Below are positions 1-12,800 of a DNA stretch of 64,000 nt, piece by piece. Source of the stretch: Acanthosepion pharaonis. Its lineage: Eukaryota > Mollusca > Cephalopoda > Sepiida > Sepiidae. Under the pieces are notes generated by a model, which had not been told where the DNA came from, did no database searches, and saw only the letters and a program-made list of their open reading frames with translations. A program made the position numbers and the translations under genes. Position 1 is the stretch's first letter. Every line of letters starts with the position of its first letter. The DNA lies in contig CAHIKZ030005578.1 in NCBI GenBank assembly GCA_903632075.3, positions 1,100,001 to 1,164,000 of the forward strand, written 5' to 3'.

Positions 1-370
1 CCAAGAATGGAGTATTGCTGCCATATCTTGGCTGGTGCTATCCAATCCTCACTGTCGAGCCTCGACAGAATTCAAAAGTACTTACCCAGAATTATAGGTG
101 ATGAATAATTCTTCACCCTGTAACCTTTTATCCCACAGACGAATCATTGCCAGCCTTTCATTAAAGTCACTACTATATCACTATTATTATGGCAGATGTT
201 CGGATGAGTAGCATTTCTTTCACCAGATTAGACCTTCACAGTTAGGACCCACCATGCCGTGTCCACGGTGGTAAACCATCCACATTCTCTTCGTGTTCCT
301 TTAATAAAAACAAAAAGCAACTTCCACTCAGACAGCTTCTTACCTAGAACCAGGACCAGAGCCTAGCCCA
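1..370 (+). mobile_element. 3' end of a degenerate non-LTR retrotransposon (LINE)
   Basis: The + strand reads RMEYCCHIWAGA followed by LDRIQKYLPR in broken frame. This is the usual end of the reverse-transcriptase-linked region in CR1/Jockey-like LINEs. The same segment recurs at 33960-34390 and, shorter, at 27550-27845, so all three belong to one family. Stops and frameshifts show it is dead, and the 5' part lies before the window. Confidence 0.7.
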
Positions 371-2032
371 GCCCACCCCACCGCTTCAAAAGTTTATAAA
401 TGAATGATTTTAATTTTCCGGGTGTTTTAACTTCTAAATAGTTTCATAAACTGAAATGATATCAATATGCCGAACTCATATTTATGTTGATTCTTTTATT
501 GTTATAATGTTGGCTATAAAAATAAAATCTTTTTATTTTACTATGGTTTGTTGTAGTATGTGATAATTTGAATTGCAATAAATAGAAAAATACAAGTATT
601 TCTTAAAGAATATTTTTATTGAGAAACAAAAGATAACTATTCTAGCTTAATCTACTTCTACTAAAATAGCCACATTTACAGAGATTGAAGTAAACTTATT
701 ATTATATCACGAGTGCAAATATTTATGATGGATGCGGGTGAGTTAGAGGGTAGCTTTGTCTGAGAAGGGGCCATAATTTCATTAGCCTAGGGTTTCCAAA
801 TGGTCATAATCCGGCTCTGTCCAAGAGAATTCTTCCCTGACAACGACAATACTGTTTTTTGGGGGTTTTTTTTTTTTTTGAGTCCATGATCAACCGATAT
901 CTATCATACTCGTTCTCATAACATTCATCTACTTTCTTCTTCTACCTCCTTTAAAATTCCTCAGTAACCCTCTAACTTGAGGAGTGTCCTTGGGATATTG
1001 TACTGGGTGAACTATCAGTAAAAAAAATTAACACAGTAAAAATAGTCTAAAGTAAGTTGGTTTTATAAAGCTGGGAATGTAATTGGCGACAGTCAAATAA
1101 TAAATATTGCTTGATAATTTGAAGTTGTATTTTCATTTCTGTTGTTTAGAAAATTCGGAACAACGAATATAGGATATGTAAAAAGTCAATTAAAGTTCAA
1201 ATAGGTAGACCGATTAAATAAATATTGTGTCGTCACATAATTTGATAGTCAGATTTAATTTTAATTGTTTACGGGAAATGCATATTTTTTTTTTTCGCAT
1301 AGAATTTTTTGCTCGAAATAAATATATGAGAAAGCTCTCTTTTAAAATCTTAATTTCATTGGAACATCCTCCCATAAGGCCCCAAAAAATGATTAAATGC
1401 CAATAAATAAGCTTCAAATATATCTTCGTGTTGTCTAACTTTTTCATTCTGTATGTTTCAGATAGGTTGCAGATGCTTTACTAAGGTCACCAATTTGTTT
1501 TAGACTAGGAACTGTCACCAACCTGTAAAATAATTAAATGGCATTAAAATAAAAAAATTAGAAATTTTCTCATTATTGAGGTTAAATTTTCTTATTTACT
1601 GAAATCAGTATAATATATAGGCTACTCGTCATAATTCATTTTTGTTAGTGGACGAGATTTCAAACAAAAGCCAATGGTGAAAAGTCGATATATTCTAAGT
1701 AAAATTAACTGGTATCTATCAATTGGAACGATGATTCCTTTATAAAGAAAACTATTGGCAAAATGGATCCCCAAAAAGTGCAGAAAAAAAACTGATTGGC
1801 TTAAATTTATATTTACACTGAGTTCTTCTTGGCTAGAGCGATCGTAAATAACATTACTATAAAAAGATGTTCATTTTCATGATGAATAACGCAATTCTCT
1901 CTGAAATAAATATTTGTTTGCTCGCAAGCATTTTTTCTTGTAGGTGTTTTATATTTTTCTGTTTTTTCTAAAATTGACAACCAAATATTCTTTTAAAATA
2001 TTTAGATTTTTTTCAGTTTTTTGTTGAGACTT
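371..2032. other. AT-rich stretch with no recognised gene
   Basis: I see only homopolymer runs and short AT repeats. Two candidate splice-like sites (near 750 and 1457-1490) fail on frame or acceptor quality. It may be intron or upstream flank of the cysteine-rich gene. Confidence 0.5.
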
Positions 2033-2069
2033 TTTTTCTTTTTCAGTAATAAAGACCATTTTGAAACAT
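2033..2069 (+). repeat. 37-bp copy of the exon 1 acceptor and first exon bases
   Basis: Identical to 2295-2331, including the pyrimidine tract, the AG and the first 23 exon bases. Beyond the repeat the upstream copy reads into a stop within about 20 codons, so it is a decoy acceptor or a partial duplication rather than a working exon. Confidence 0.8.
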
Positions 2070-2308
2070 TTCGAATCTTAGTAACAATTATCGTAGTGTG
2101 CAATTTTCATTTATAATAATAAATAAACTGTTGTGATAAAATACATTAAGGAATTTATTAATTCATAAAATTATCTAGCTTCTAGAGGATTTGACAGAGT
2201 TTAATTTTGTTTTTTCCTTATTGAAAATATAAATATTAACTCGTATATAACGAGAGAGTAAGGGTAAAATAAGGATAATTAAAAAAAGAATGTGTTTTTC
2301 TTTTTCAG

Positions 2309-2439
2309 TAATAAAGACCATTTTGAAACATGTTATCAGCTAATGATGTACGAATGCAAAGAGAAAAGGAGAGAAACAAGAGTTGTGCTGGAATATTTTC
2401 ACAATACATTCGATTATCTCTGCAACAGAGGCCACGAGA
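2309..2439 (+). CDS. Exon 1 of the cysteine-rich membrane protein gene (module type A1)
   Basis: 131 bp between a pyrimidine-rich acceptor (TTTTTCAG) and a consensus donor (GTAAGT). It opens with one base of a split codon and closes with one, so it needs an upstream exon ending in phase 2. Encoded residues show C-x7-C-x21-C (CYQLMMYEC ... DYLC). Length, phase and cysteine spacing equal those of the exon at 28395-28525, which shares the CY start and the LC end. The predicted helix between the second and third Cys is amphipathic and rich in charged residues. Confidence 0.85.
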
Positions 2440-5400
2440 GTAAGTAGACTTTCAATAAGCAAAACATCTCAAGGGAGTAGGCAACTTTGCCTTGTTTAAC
2501 GAGTAGATCTTACAAATGAACCTACAGATGTTCACTTGTACACAGTTACACTTGAACGCAAGAACTTATAATACGAGCAATTCATTTTTATGTTACTTGA
2601 TGGAAAGAAAGTGTATTCATGCTATGCATTTTTTATGGCAACTGTCTATAATACCCACTTATCAAGTGTTTTTATGATTAAAAAATAATATGCAATTCAT
2701 TTGGATGCCTGAAAGTTTAGATCAAATTATAAAACGAGAGATTCAATTATAAATTTCTTCATCAAATTAAATACTAAAGATTTTAAAATTTGTATTAAAA
2801 TGGTAACATATTTGTGACACTCATTACCGGAAACCAAATTCTGAACGTTACGTTACAAGAAAATGTAATATTCAGCAATAAAAGAACAAAAAGAAAATTA
2901 CTATCATTTTTTTTAAATAAAACTTAATCTTTTAATTTGCATTTTTGTATATTTGTTTTGTATAACAAAGAAAGCTATTGTTATTGAAAGATAATTGTAG
3001 ACTTGTTTAAAAAGTCGAAATATTAATCAGAAAATATTTTAACCAATTTTAAAGTCAGCATTTCTTTTCGTTATATAGTCATCAATAGTCTTTCTTTTCT
3101 TTGCATCCATTTTGTCTATTTTATGTAAACATTTTTGTAGCTAAAGTTTGTTTATCATAATATTGATTGAAAACTGAAAAGCAACCACACCTGAGATTTT
3201 ATATGAGTTGGTGCTGAAAGGTTGACGTCCGCTTCTGAAAATCTGGTCAAATGGCCAAATATCAGATTTTTAACGCAACAAATTACGTGGGACTTATTTC
3301 GATTAACCGCGTTATTTAGAACGATTACTTCGCTACTTATTTAAATGTGAAAACAATCTTAGTTGGCAATAATGTAAGTAACTAATGTCGATAAAAATGC
3401 ACTGTTGATTACTTACAGTTAATTTTTTTTGATGAAATGAATATTGGTCGCGTCACGTGGCAATAATTATAGCTAAATGATTAGCTAAAATAATTGACCA
3501 AGTAGTCGTTTTAACATCTGTTTATATTTCTGAGATGAGGTATTGTAACTATTTACATTGTTCGGACTGTTGTCCTCATCTTTATTGTTACATTCACGAC
3601 GTTTCGGACGTTGTTACGTTCCTGCCTTCGTCAGGTGATATACGTTGGAATTGTGAACCGAACCCTTGAGAGTTGGGAAATAACTGAAACTGAGATATCC
3701 AGAAAAAGTATGGCATATGGAACTAGAACAATATACCCCAGTGGACTAAATAAAGGGTTCGGTTCGAAATTCTAAGAAGGCCGGAGCGAGCAACATCCGA
3801 AATACTGTGAATATGACAATAAATATAAGGACAGCAGCCCAAACAATGTAAGTAGTGTAAATAATCGTTTGAAGTTCTCTTAAATATTGGTGCCATTTTT
3901 TGATAGAGCCATAAACTTTTCAACAGTCTGTGATATTTTCAATGCTTATTTTCAACTTTAGCATTTATGATATTCATCATCTTGGAAATGGAAACTTTTA
4001 ATACCAATAATATCGCTTTAAATAATAGAAATGATATTTTTATTTAAGTAACTCTGCTTCAAATCAAACTCTCCATTCCACTCTTTAAATCAATATTACA
4101 AGAAAGCATCTGGCTTGAAATTCCAATAATTTCTATTTAGTTTCCATGTCGTCTACAAATGTCCTAAATTCATTCTAGAACTTTTTAGCGTATTTTGCTT
4201 ACATCTTATCCTAGAAGAGTGTATTACATGGAAGTGTGAACAAAACTTCTCTAGAACGTTAAATGGTAAGTGGGTAAATGAATATCATTCTCAGTTGAGC
4301 AAAATCGTTAATCCAGCAAATTTTGGAAAACAAAAAGGGGAAACTCGACTGCGTATTTTTATGTAATTTAACAAGGAAAACTTACCTGGAAATAGCAGCC
4401 AAAATCTTTAAAAATAAAAAAGTAAATGCAGCAATAATCAAACAAACACGTATAAAATAAAGTGATAGATTGTTTTTAAAAATAATGTATATTTGATTTT
4501 CTGGATCAATGTCTAGAGAAAAAGCTTTTTTACCGCTTGGATAAAGAGTAAAGTTAGTGCCTCAACAATATGGCGATCGTGGATTGTGCCGAGGTAACTT
4601 CTTGTAATCTTATTGGCGTCATTAACTATTGGAAAGGAATTTTTTCTTTTCGCTTTCATTCTTAACATATTACCAAACCCAGTAGTTTGACATCACATAT
4701 TGAGACATCGTTCTCGCATTAACTTAGATAATATTAATGCAATAAACTAACCAGTGGCGTAGCTAGGGGGGGCGAGGGGGCGGGCCGCCCCGGGTTCCAG
4801 CACAGGAGGAGTGACACAATGTCACCCCCAACAAAATTTTTCAACCAGGCTAAGGTACCAAAAATAGTCTGAAAACAGTGGTGGAGACATAGGGTTTCGC
4901 AGTAAGGGGCATATGACCCCCCGAAATAATTTATGACCCCCCCAGTTTTGACCCCGTCAGAAATTTTCTAATAAATTGTCGGAAAATTTGTGAGTAGGAA
5001 AAATAGCAATGTTTTCAGCTTTCATGTGTTTCAGTTGCTACAATCTTGGTTACTAACAAGAGACATTGTAGTAACATTTTATCGGATGATATGGTGTTTT
5101 AACTCTGCATCATTAATAACAACAAAGCGAATTACGAAGCCAAAAGTGCAACAATTTCAGTCTTGCCTGTGTATCAATTCGCTGAGATACAATTTTCCAT
5201 TGAGTGAGAGATATACTTTGGAATATGTCTACTAGTGTTGGGACGATTAATCGGAATCGAGAATCGGAAAAATCGGAACTTTTTGGGGTATCGGAATGGT
5301 ATCGGAATGAAAAAAATTTGTGCCTATTTTCCGATTCCAAAAACGATTCTTTTAAATTTTTAACTTAATTTTCCATTATTGGTACTAATGATAAATATTT

Positions 5401-6546
5401 ATTGTTTTTAAATTATCACTAAAACTAAAATCATAATAACATCAAAATACGATGTAAATTTATTTTACTTTGCATAAATTCTCTAGGTAACCTTTAAAAG
5501 AATGCAGTTGGTTTACAATGTTCCGAAAATGCTTAAAAATTAAATAGAACATTTTTGTCAAGAAAAATACATTCAAACATCTTTGATAATTAAATGGTAC
5601 CCAGAAAATGAAGCAACGGAAAATTGGACACCGGAAAATTAGCAACAGGAAATTCCGTCAACTATGAGCCAGTCGAGACTGTCGGATCCGGCTGTGCTGT
5701 CCATTGAAAACGAGCTTACAAGACAAACAGATTTTGAAGATGTCATTGACCAGTTTACTATAATGAAAACAAGAAAAACATTCATTCTAAGACCATAGTA
5801 TTGAATGTCATTCTTTGTGTATTGCCGTGTTTTGTATTTAGTTGTTCTGAAAGTGAACAGTTGCATTTTAAAAATCTTTTTGATTTGAACTGATTATTTT
5901 GTGGTATTGGATTTTGTCTTGGATCATACATGTAAACAGTAATGTACCGGTCAGTGGAGTAAAGTAGAGGTAGAGCATGTATGAAAATTTAGCTACAGCT
6001 AACCATTCAGCATAGGGTGAATTGGGGTCATTGGGGTGACATTTGAGCAGACCGCTCCGGGTGACGTTTACTCTAGCTACGCCACTGAAACTAACAAAGT
6101 TTAGGTTTCTGATTAGGTAGAAATCATACCTTCCAGAACTTGTTATTTTCTTACTATTTTCATTTTTACTCTTTGATAGCCTATTTCGAAGTGATGCCAT
6201 GTCTCAGTAGAATGGGAGTAAACTCAGCGATTTCACAATGTACGGATTACAGAGACCATTCAACACATTTGTGTCGGTGAGTAATTGAGTCAACATTATA
6301 TAATCTAATTATTACTTACTACTACTGCAACTACTAGCACATAACGTCCCGCTCATGAACCGATATAAACATTAGTAACATTCTCTTATGTTAAATTGTG
6401 AATGCGACCTGGTTCATGAACCATAACAATATATATATTAATGTATTTTATTTATTTTTTTACCGGTAGACAAAATAAATATTGTTTAAAATAAAACGGA
6501 GAGTCTACTCAAATACGTGCACCCGCTAAAAATAACGTTTCAATTA

Positions 6547-6598
<52 letters not shown>

Positions 6599-8659
6599 TG
6601 CGACCTAAAGTTTTACCAGTTTGTGCCTGACAACTTGGTAAAACCATGAAAGTTGCACTATAGATGTAGGTATATGTATATTCATTAATGTATACTTCTT
6701 AGCTCTGTCAAACTACAGTGAGCATTTTTTTTTTGTTTATACTTCATATTAAATTAAGTAAATATTTATTCGCTTATATTATACTGATTATTTGCTTTAT
6801 ATATATTTGGTTTAATTATCCTCTTAAAACTATCAAAGTTTCAATCACTAAGACTTCCACAGTAAATAAAAATACTCTTCTAACCCATGAGACAAAAAAG
6901 AATAATTCCAGTATTCCCATAGTTTTTTTTTTTTTTATTTATTTCAATTACAATATTCCCAAACTTTTCTACATCTTACTAAAAGATTTCCAGTATGTAA
7001 AACTAGATCACACAATTAAAAAGATATTTAGCGAGAACCCTCTCAACACCATGCGTCAACCCCTAACCTAAAATATTTGGAATAATCCTTTGGTAGGGTT
7101 TATTCCAAAGAGGACTTTTAATCCATATGAAAGCTCAATTATAAGAGCAAATTATAATAATAATTAGGAAAAACCTTAAAAGTTTAAATGTTGCTAAAAA
7201 CCATATATACATTACGGATGGTGAATTCGGAGTTAACCTAGCTCCCAGAAAAACATTATTGTAAATAACAATTCCACTTGGAATAAAAGTCATAATGATA
7301 ATTTTGACGTTCCTATGAACGCCCATAACTCCGCTTAAATAGTTGATTTAGTGGACATATTAGACACTCTTAGTAGGATTATTTATCCTAAACAGGTTGG
7401 TCTTTACAGAGATGATGGACATTTTTCATCCCAGACAGCAATGATCCACTATCTAGAACACAGAAAAAGGTTATAAGGGCTTTCAAATTCCTTGATTTTA
7501 AAATTGAAATCTCTTTTAACCTTAAAATAGTTAATTTCTTAGATATCACATTCAACCTTTCTAGCAACACATTTAAGACATTTCACAAAGTCCTATTTAT
7601 ATGAATGTCAACTCCAAATTCAATAATTAGAGAAATTTCTAACACTGTAAACACTAGAATTAAAAGGTATCTTCAAACAAAAATCTTCAATGAGAATAAA
7701 ATAACTTATAACGAAGCCATCAATAAGAGTGACTTCAAACAAAAATTAATTTACCAGAAATCTTTGAAAGACAATAAAACTAATGGAACCAAAATCATAA
7801 AGAAAAATAATGATTTAACCCTCCTTTCTGTAAACTATCTTATGTAAATATTGGCAGATATTTTCTGAATTTAAATCGATAAACATTTTAATCACAAAAA
7901 CCCACTACAAAAAAGTTCAAAAGAAAAGCTCTAAAAATTAGTTATTCCTGCACAAACAACTTATATAATATTATTCATTGGCTCACATAACAATAACATA
8001 TTAAAATCAGTTTATGGCAGCAACATACAAACCCTCTTGCAATTGTAGGAGCAAAGCCAATTGATCAGTTGGAGGTATTTGTAATTCAAAAAATGTTGTA
8101 TACCAAGTTACCATCTTTCCAAAAGAAAATATTAATGATATCTTTTCTGGGAATTGGAAACAGAGGTTCTAAAATCACAGACTTTCCTTTTCTGATGCTT
8201 CTTTAATGCACCAAACTGCTCTCTCTAAACATTTTGGGAGACAAAGACAGAGGTTTTATCCCATAGATTAAATGGGTTATCATCTGACAATTACAAACTC
8301 CCAACAACTTCCGGAATAGATGCAATCTATGCCTACAGGAAAAAATCCTAATAATTAAATACAAAAATACTGACCAACGGTTAAACCAAAGTAATGAAAA
8401 TTTTTTCAAGTGTCGGCATAAAAACAAATTCATATTACCCTAAAAACATTGACTTTTCAGGTAATGTACTTGTGAATATGTTTTTTATTGCATATGGGTA
8501 CAAGCATATGTGTGTATGTGTTCGTATGTATGTATGTGTGGGTATATGTATTTTTATGTGTTTGCCACAGATGCATATATGGGTCTTTATATGTATTTGA
8601 TTATTTATATGATTATCATGCAGATACCTACATCATATATATTGTTTAATATCTTTTAT

Positions 8660-8715
<56 letters not shown>

Positions 8716-9333
8716 GTTATTATTTGAAATTATTATTTTTTATTTATTATTATATATTTTTATTCTATATCTTTTTATATTGCATTTATTAATTTTTTAT
8801 TTATTATTATTATTTTATTTTTTATTATTATCATGATCATTTTTATTATTAGTCATATTTTTGTTATATATAGATATATATGTTTATACATATTTATGTT
8901 TTATAATAATATATATTTTTTATAGGTTTATATAATTTTTATTATTATCATTAGTATTATGAGAAGATGATTATATTGTATGATGATGCTGTCTAAACAG
9001 ACACCATCTTAACCCCATCCATTTGATACATTGTTTTAAATTTAACCTTTCTATCTCTTTATCTTCCCTTAGCCGTTATATTAACTTTATTTTTCTGTTC
9101 TCTCTTCATAATGTATGCTCCCAAAGAAAACTTTTCTATGTCAATTTATTTTTTAATCCCGTGTTTTTTTTTTTTTGTTTTGTTTTTTTCTTTCTATTTC
9201 TTATTCCTTTTTATCTTTGTATATTTGTCTGTCTGGGATATATTGATTCCATTTCATAAAATGTAGTCGGTCTGATGAGATAAATATGCTTATATTCATC
9301 GAAATAAATCTATTACTGACAATAAATTTTTTT

Positions 9334-9406
<73 letters not shown>

Positions 9407-9805
9407 CAGAATAGTTAAAGTCTTCATGTATAGCCAGACAGTGGACAAAAAGACCGTGGCTCAGGTATAAAGGCAAGCTAAAGATTAACATCTCAGCTGT
9501 CAATTTGCCTCATATTAACTTCGAGTGAATTGCCCAGGTTAGAAATAACAGGAGATATTTGTGCCAGAATAGTATCAGAAATTTCGAAATCAGTCGTATT
9601 GACCGTCTAATAGACGGAATACAACGGCGAAAAGCGTCAGCAAATATTCCTGTGGTTATGTCCCAAGATCATCGCTATTGTACCATATGTGGATTTGTAC
9701 GCAGATCACAAGCGACATTGAAGCGTCACATACGGCACAAACATAAAAACTGAATGAGGTGGTCGGATCCTCATACGTCAAAATCGACGGGAGAGTCCAT
9801 CATAT

Positions 9806-9844
<39 letters not shown>

Positions 9845-12800
9845 TAGGGGAGGAAAATTCTAGAATATAATGTACTTTGTGAATTATAAGAATAATAAAA
9901 ATATCAATTCGTCAATCGCTTTCTACTGTCCTTCTGGTTACTCTTCTTTGTTCTTGCTCCTTAGTAAAATTTCTGTTTTCTAATTCTTCTACTCAGTATA
10001 CCCTTGTGTCTTAGTGGCTTTACTACCTTGCTTGGAGTGAAATCGATTTTTTTAAAAATGCACAAATCAGAAGATTTTCGAGAGAAAAAAATTCAAATAG
10101 ATTACCCATTCCCGATATACAAAAGACGCTCCGAAATTGATGCGTCCTATTTATTTCCATAGAAACTACAACAAATACACGGATGCCAATAACACAGTTG
10201 ATTAGAACAAATTTTCACCTACAAAACATTATTTTTCCACAGTTACCATCATTGACTCTAAATTTCCATCAGCAACGCCGGATTGTAACTTGTCACAAAA
10301 TACATCTGTAGACATTACTGAGATGAGAGACCCACCACCTAAAATTGTTCACATCCACTGTTTGATCTCCATAAAAGTTCAACAATCATCGATGAAGGTC
10401 ATTTAGTGAAATTTTTCTTCCTAGGGGATTTCAATGATATACTTCTGTTTCATACACATTTTCATGTAGGACGCCGTTTTTTCCAGATTTCTAGCTGTAA
10501 CAAGGCCAAGAATATGGGTTATAAGAAGAGTCAACAATGAAGACAAATTATGCAAATATAAACTATATATAGACAGAACGTTGAAAAAATAGTAAATACA
10601 GACCAGGCGAGGGCAACCTTTTTTCTGCGTTGTGGGCCGCATGATCATTATAAAATTCAAGGTAGTTTTTCGTAGTAGGTGCCTCAGTTATTCTCACTAC
10701 AGAAAACCACATGCGTAAAAAATAGGGAGAAAGATTTTTTTTCACATGTCTTTGTGTTTGCCTTTTTAAGAAATGACTTTTTCTAAAATGACTTTTTCTA
10801 AAATGACTTTTTCTAAAATGACTTTTTTCCTTAAATGACTTTTTCTAAAATGACTTTTTCTATTTTAAAAAATAGAAGTCTTGGTATATTTTTCATCGAT
10901 GACAGTGTGATTAATATATGCCACCACCTGTGAGTTATTTCTAATTTATTCATTTGAAAATATAAAAAATATATTTCTTCTCCAGAGAAAAAAATATGAA
11001 TGTCTACTGTCTCAAACGCTAAAGATGTTTACACGTATGATCTTCCTTAGTGAAAATCGCCAATGGTTTAAAATTACGAAAACGTTATTCTTACCGAAAG
11101 TTTACAAAACTCAAAAAACATTGTACTTAATCATTGTTTATATATGTGGTTATCTATGAGAGAGTGTGTAAGTGAATAAGTGGGAACGGAACAAAAGAAA
11201 CATTTCAGAAACTTTACTTTTCTTATGAAATTTAATCGTACCATTCAGAAAGATCAAACGGGTCGTATGCAGTCCGCAGTTTACTCATAACTGATATAGA
11301 CGATGCGAAACAAAGATAGAGCTGGGACCGTCAGGGAAAAATGGATCATTGGGGTAGTAGAAAAACGTTCAGGACTCATTTCGGTATATGTGAGACTGTT
11401 GAACAGACAGATAACCCGACGTGTTCGTACACTTTGGCCGACATGATTTAATTTGCTAACACAAATATAGACTTTGAAATGTAATGAAAAATAATTTCTT
11501 CTAATTTGTATTATAAGGAACGTAGTTTATTACTTCGTTTTATCTAATTCTCCGTTATTTTTTATTTCCAAAAATACAAAATTGAATAAGATCAATATAT
11601 TTCTAAATTTAAAGCGATATGATGGTGGAAAATTTGCGTTTGAGGTTCATACCTAAGTTTTTCTAGGTGAATTTTTAAAAATGAAAAATCTTTCTTGAAG
11701 CTTTTATTTTAGTTTTTTCAAGCTGGTGGATTAAATTTAATATTTCCAATAGACAAAATACTTTTCTGTATTTCATAACTAATTTAAATTGACTGCAAGA
11801 AGCTTTTTTTAATCGCTAAACGTAGCTGATTTTAGCCATCTGTCAGCACAGTATAATTCTCTTAAAAATCTTTAAGAAATAAAACATACTTGTCTGAGAC
11901 TTTATTTGAGGAATATTTGCTGATTTAAAGTCTAATTAATCTGATCTTAAACAAATATTACTTTCAGTTTAAAATATCGCAGAAATGCATTTTTTAACAT
12001 AGAAGTAGGTGTTTTGATTAGGTGTTGACACATCTATTGACAATTTGATAAACAGAAGTTTATCTAATTTTCTTCTACGGGGGACATATCTGTTAAAATT
12101 ACTTGAGTAATATAACGTTTGCGCCTTTTTTTATATAGCTTTAACTTCCCAGTAATTTTAAAAATTTAGGAAAATATTCTCCGTAATCTAATGTTTTATT
12201 GAATTTTAGGTTCCTTGGCTTTAAATTTACTATTGTTAACGCTCTTATTTTCTAATAATCTCGTGTATGGACGCCCGTATTTACAAAAATCAGCATGTTT
12301 GTAAAGTTTATAGAGTTCCTAAATCAAAATAAAAACAATCTTATGAAAATATTTCTCCTTGCGAATTTTATATCTAAGAACTTCGCTATTATATAAGTCC
12401 GATAAAAATCACTTTCTTCACCGGGAAGGACACATTTAACTGTTTAGATTAGATCTAATATGGAGCTTTTGTTATATTCAGTAATGCACTGTCTCTTAAC
12501 TTAAGTTTATTCGTTGGCTAACATTTATACACAATTTGATTTTCTTCCCACTCACTGAATAGGGAATCAAGTTTTGGTTGGTGTTTTTGTTTTCTCACGT
12601 AAATTGATCAACATTGTGTCTTTCCCACAGAAGTTGACAATTGTGAAGAGGATTTTTTCTGCGCCTTTCCATACATATTTTCGATGTTCGTTTTTAAACA
12701 CACACATAAATACAGACATACACGCATAATAAGATGTGCACAAACGTATATGACGATAATATCAAACCCATGATCATGAATAGATAACGAGTAAATATAA

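Larger units (their letters stand above)
8444..9330 (+). mobile_element. 3' non-coding region of the Penelope-like element
   Basis: Follows the Penelope-like C-terminus directly. It is interrupted by a (TA)n tract at 8662-8713 and by TTATTA-rich DNA to about 8970. The part from about 8985 (GCTGTCTAAACAGACA, a short palindrome) to 9330 includes the ribozyme at 9262-9324 and ends at a T-rich run. The element's 3' boundary there is inferred. Confidence 0.5.

Noticed and set aside
683..766. Possible upstream exon ending TGC-GG before GTGAGT
   Set aside because: The donor and Cys fit the pattern, but no pyrimidine-rich acceptor precedes it and the frame hits a stop.
1457..1490. Possible short exon after TGTATGTTTCAG
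   Set aside because: The phase required by exon 1 gives an immediate stop, and the segment is only about 30 bp.
5868..6200. 110-codon minus-strand frame overlapping exon 2
   Set aside because: It crosses the hAT end and exon 2 antisense. The + strand exon has matching phase, splice sites and cysteines, so this is a shadow.
10595..10665. hAT-type MITE end (GGGCAACC ... GGGCCGCA)
   Set aside because: No matching inverted end or target duplication was found, so no element boundaries can be set.
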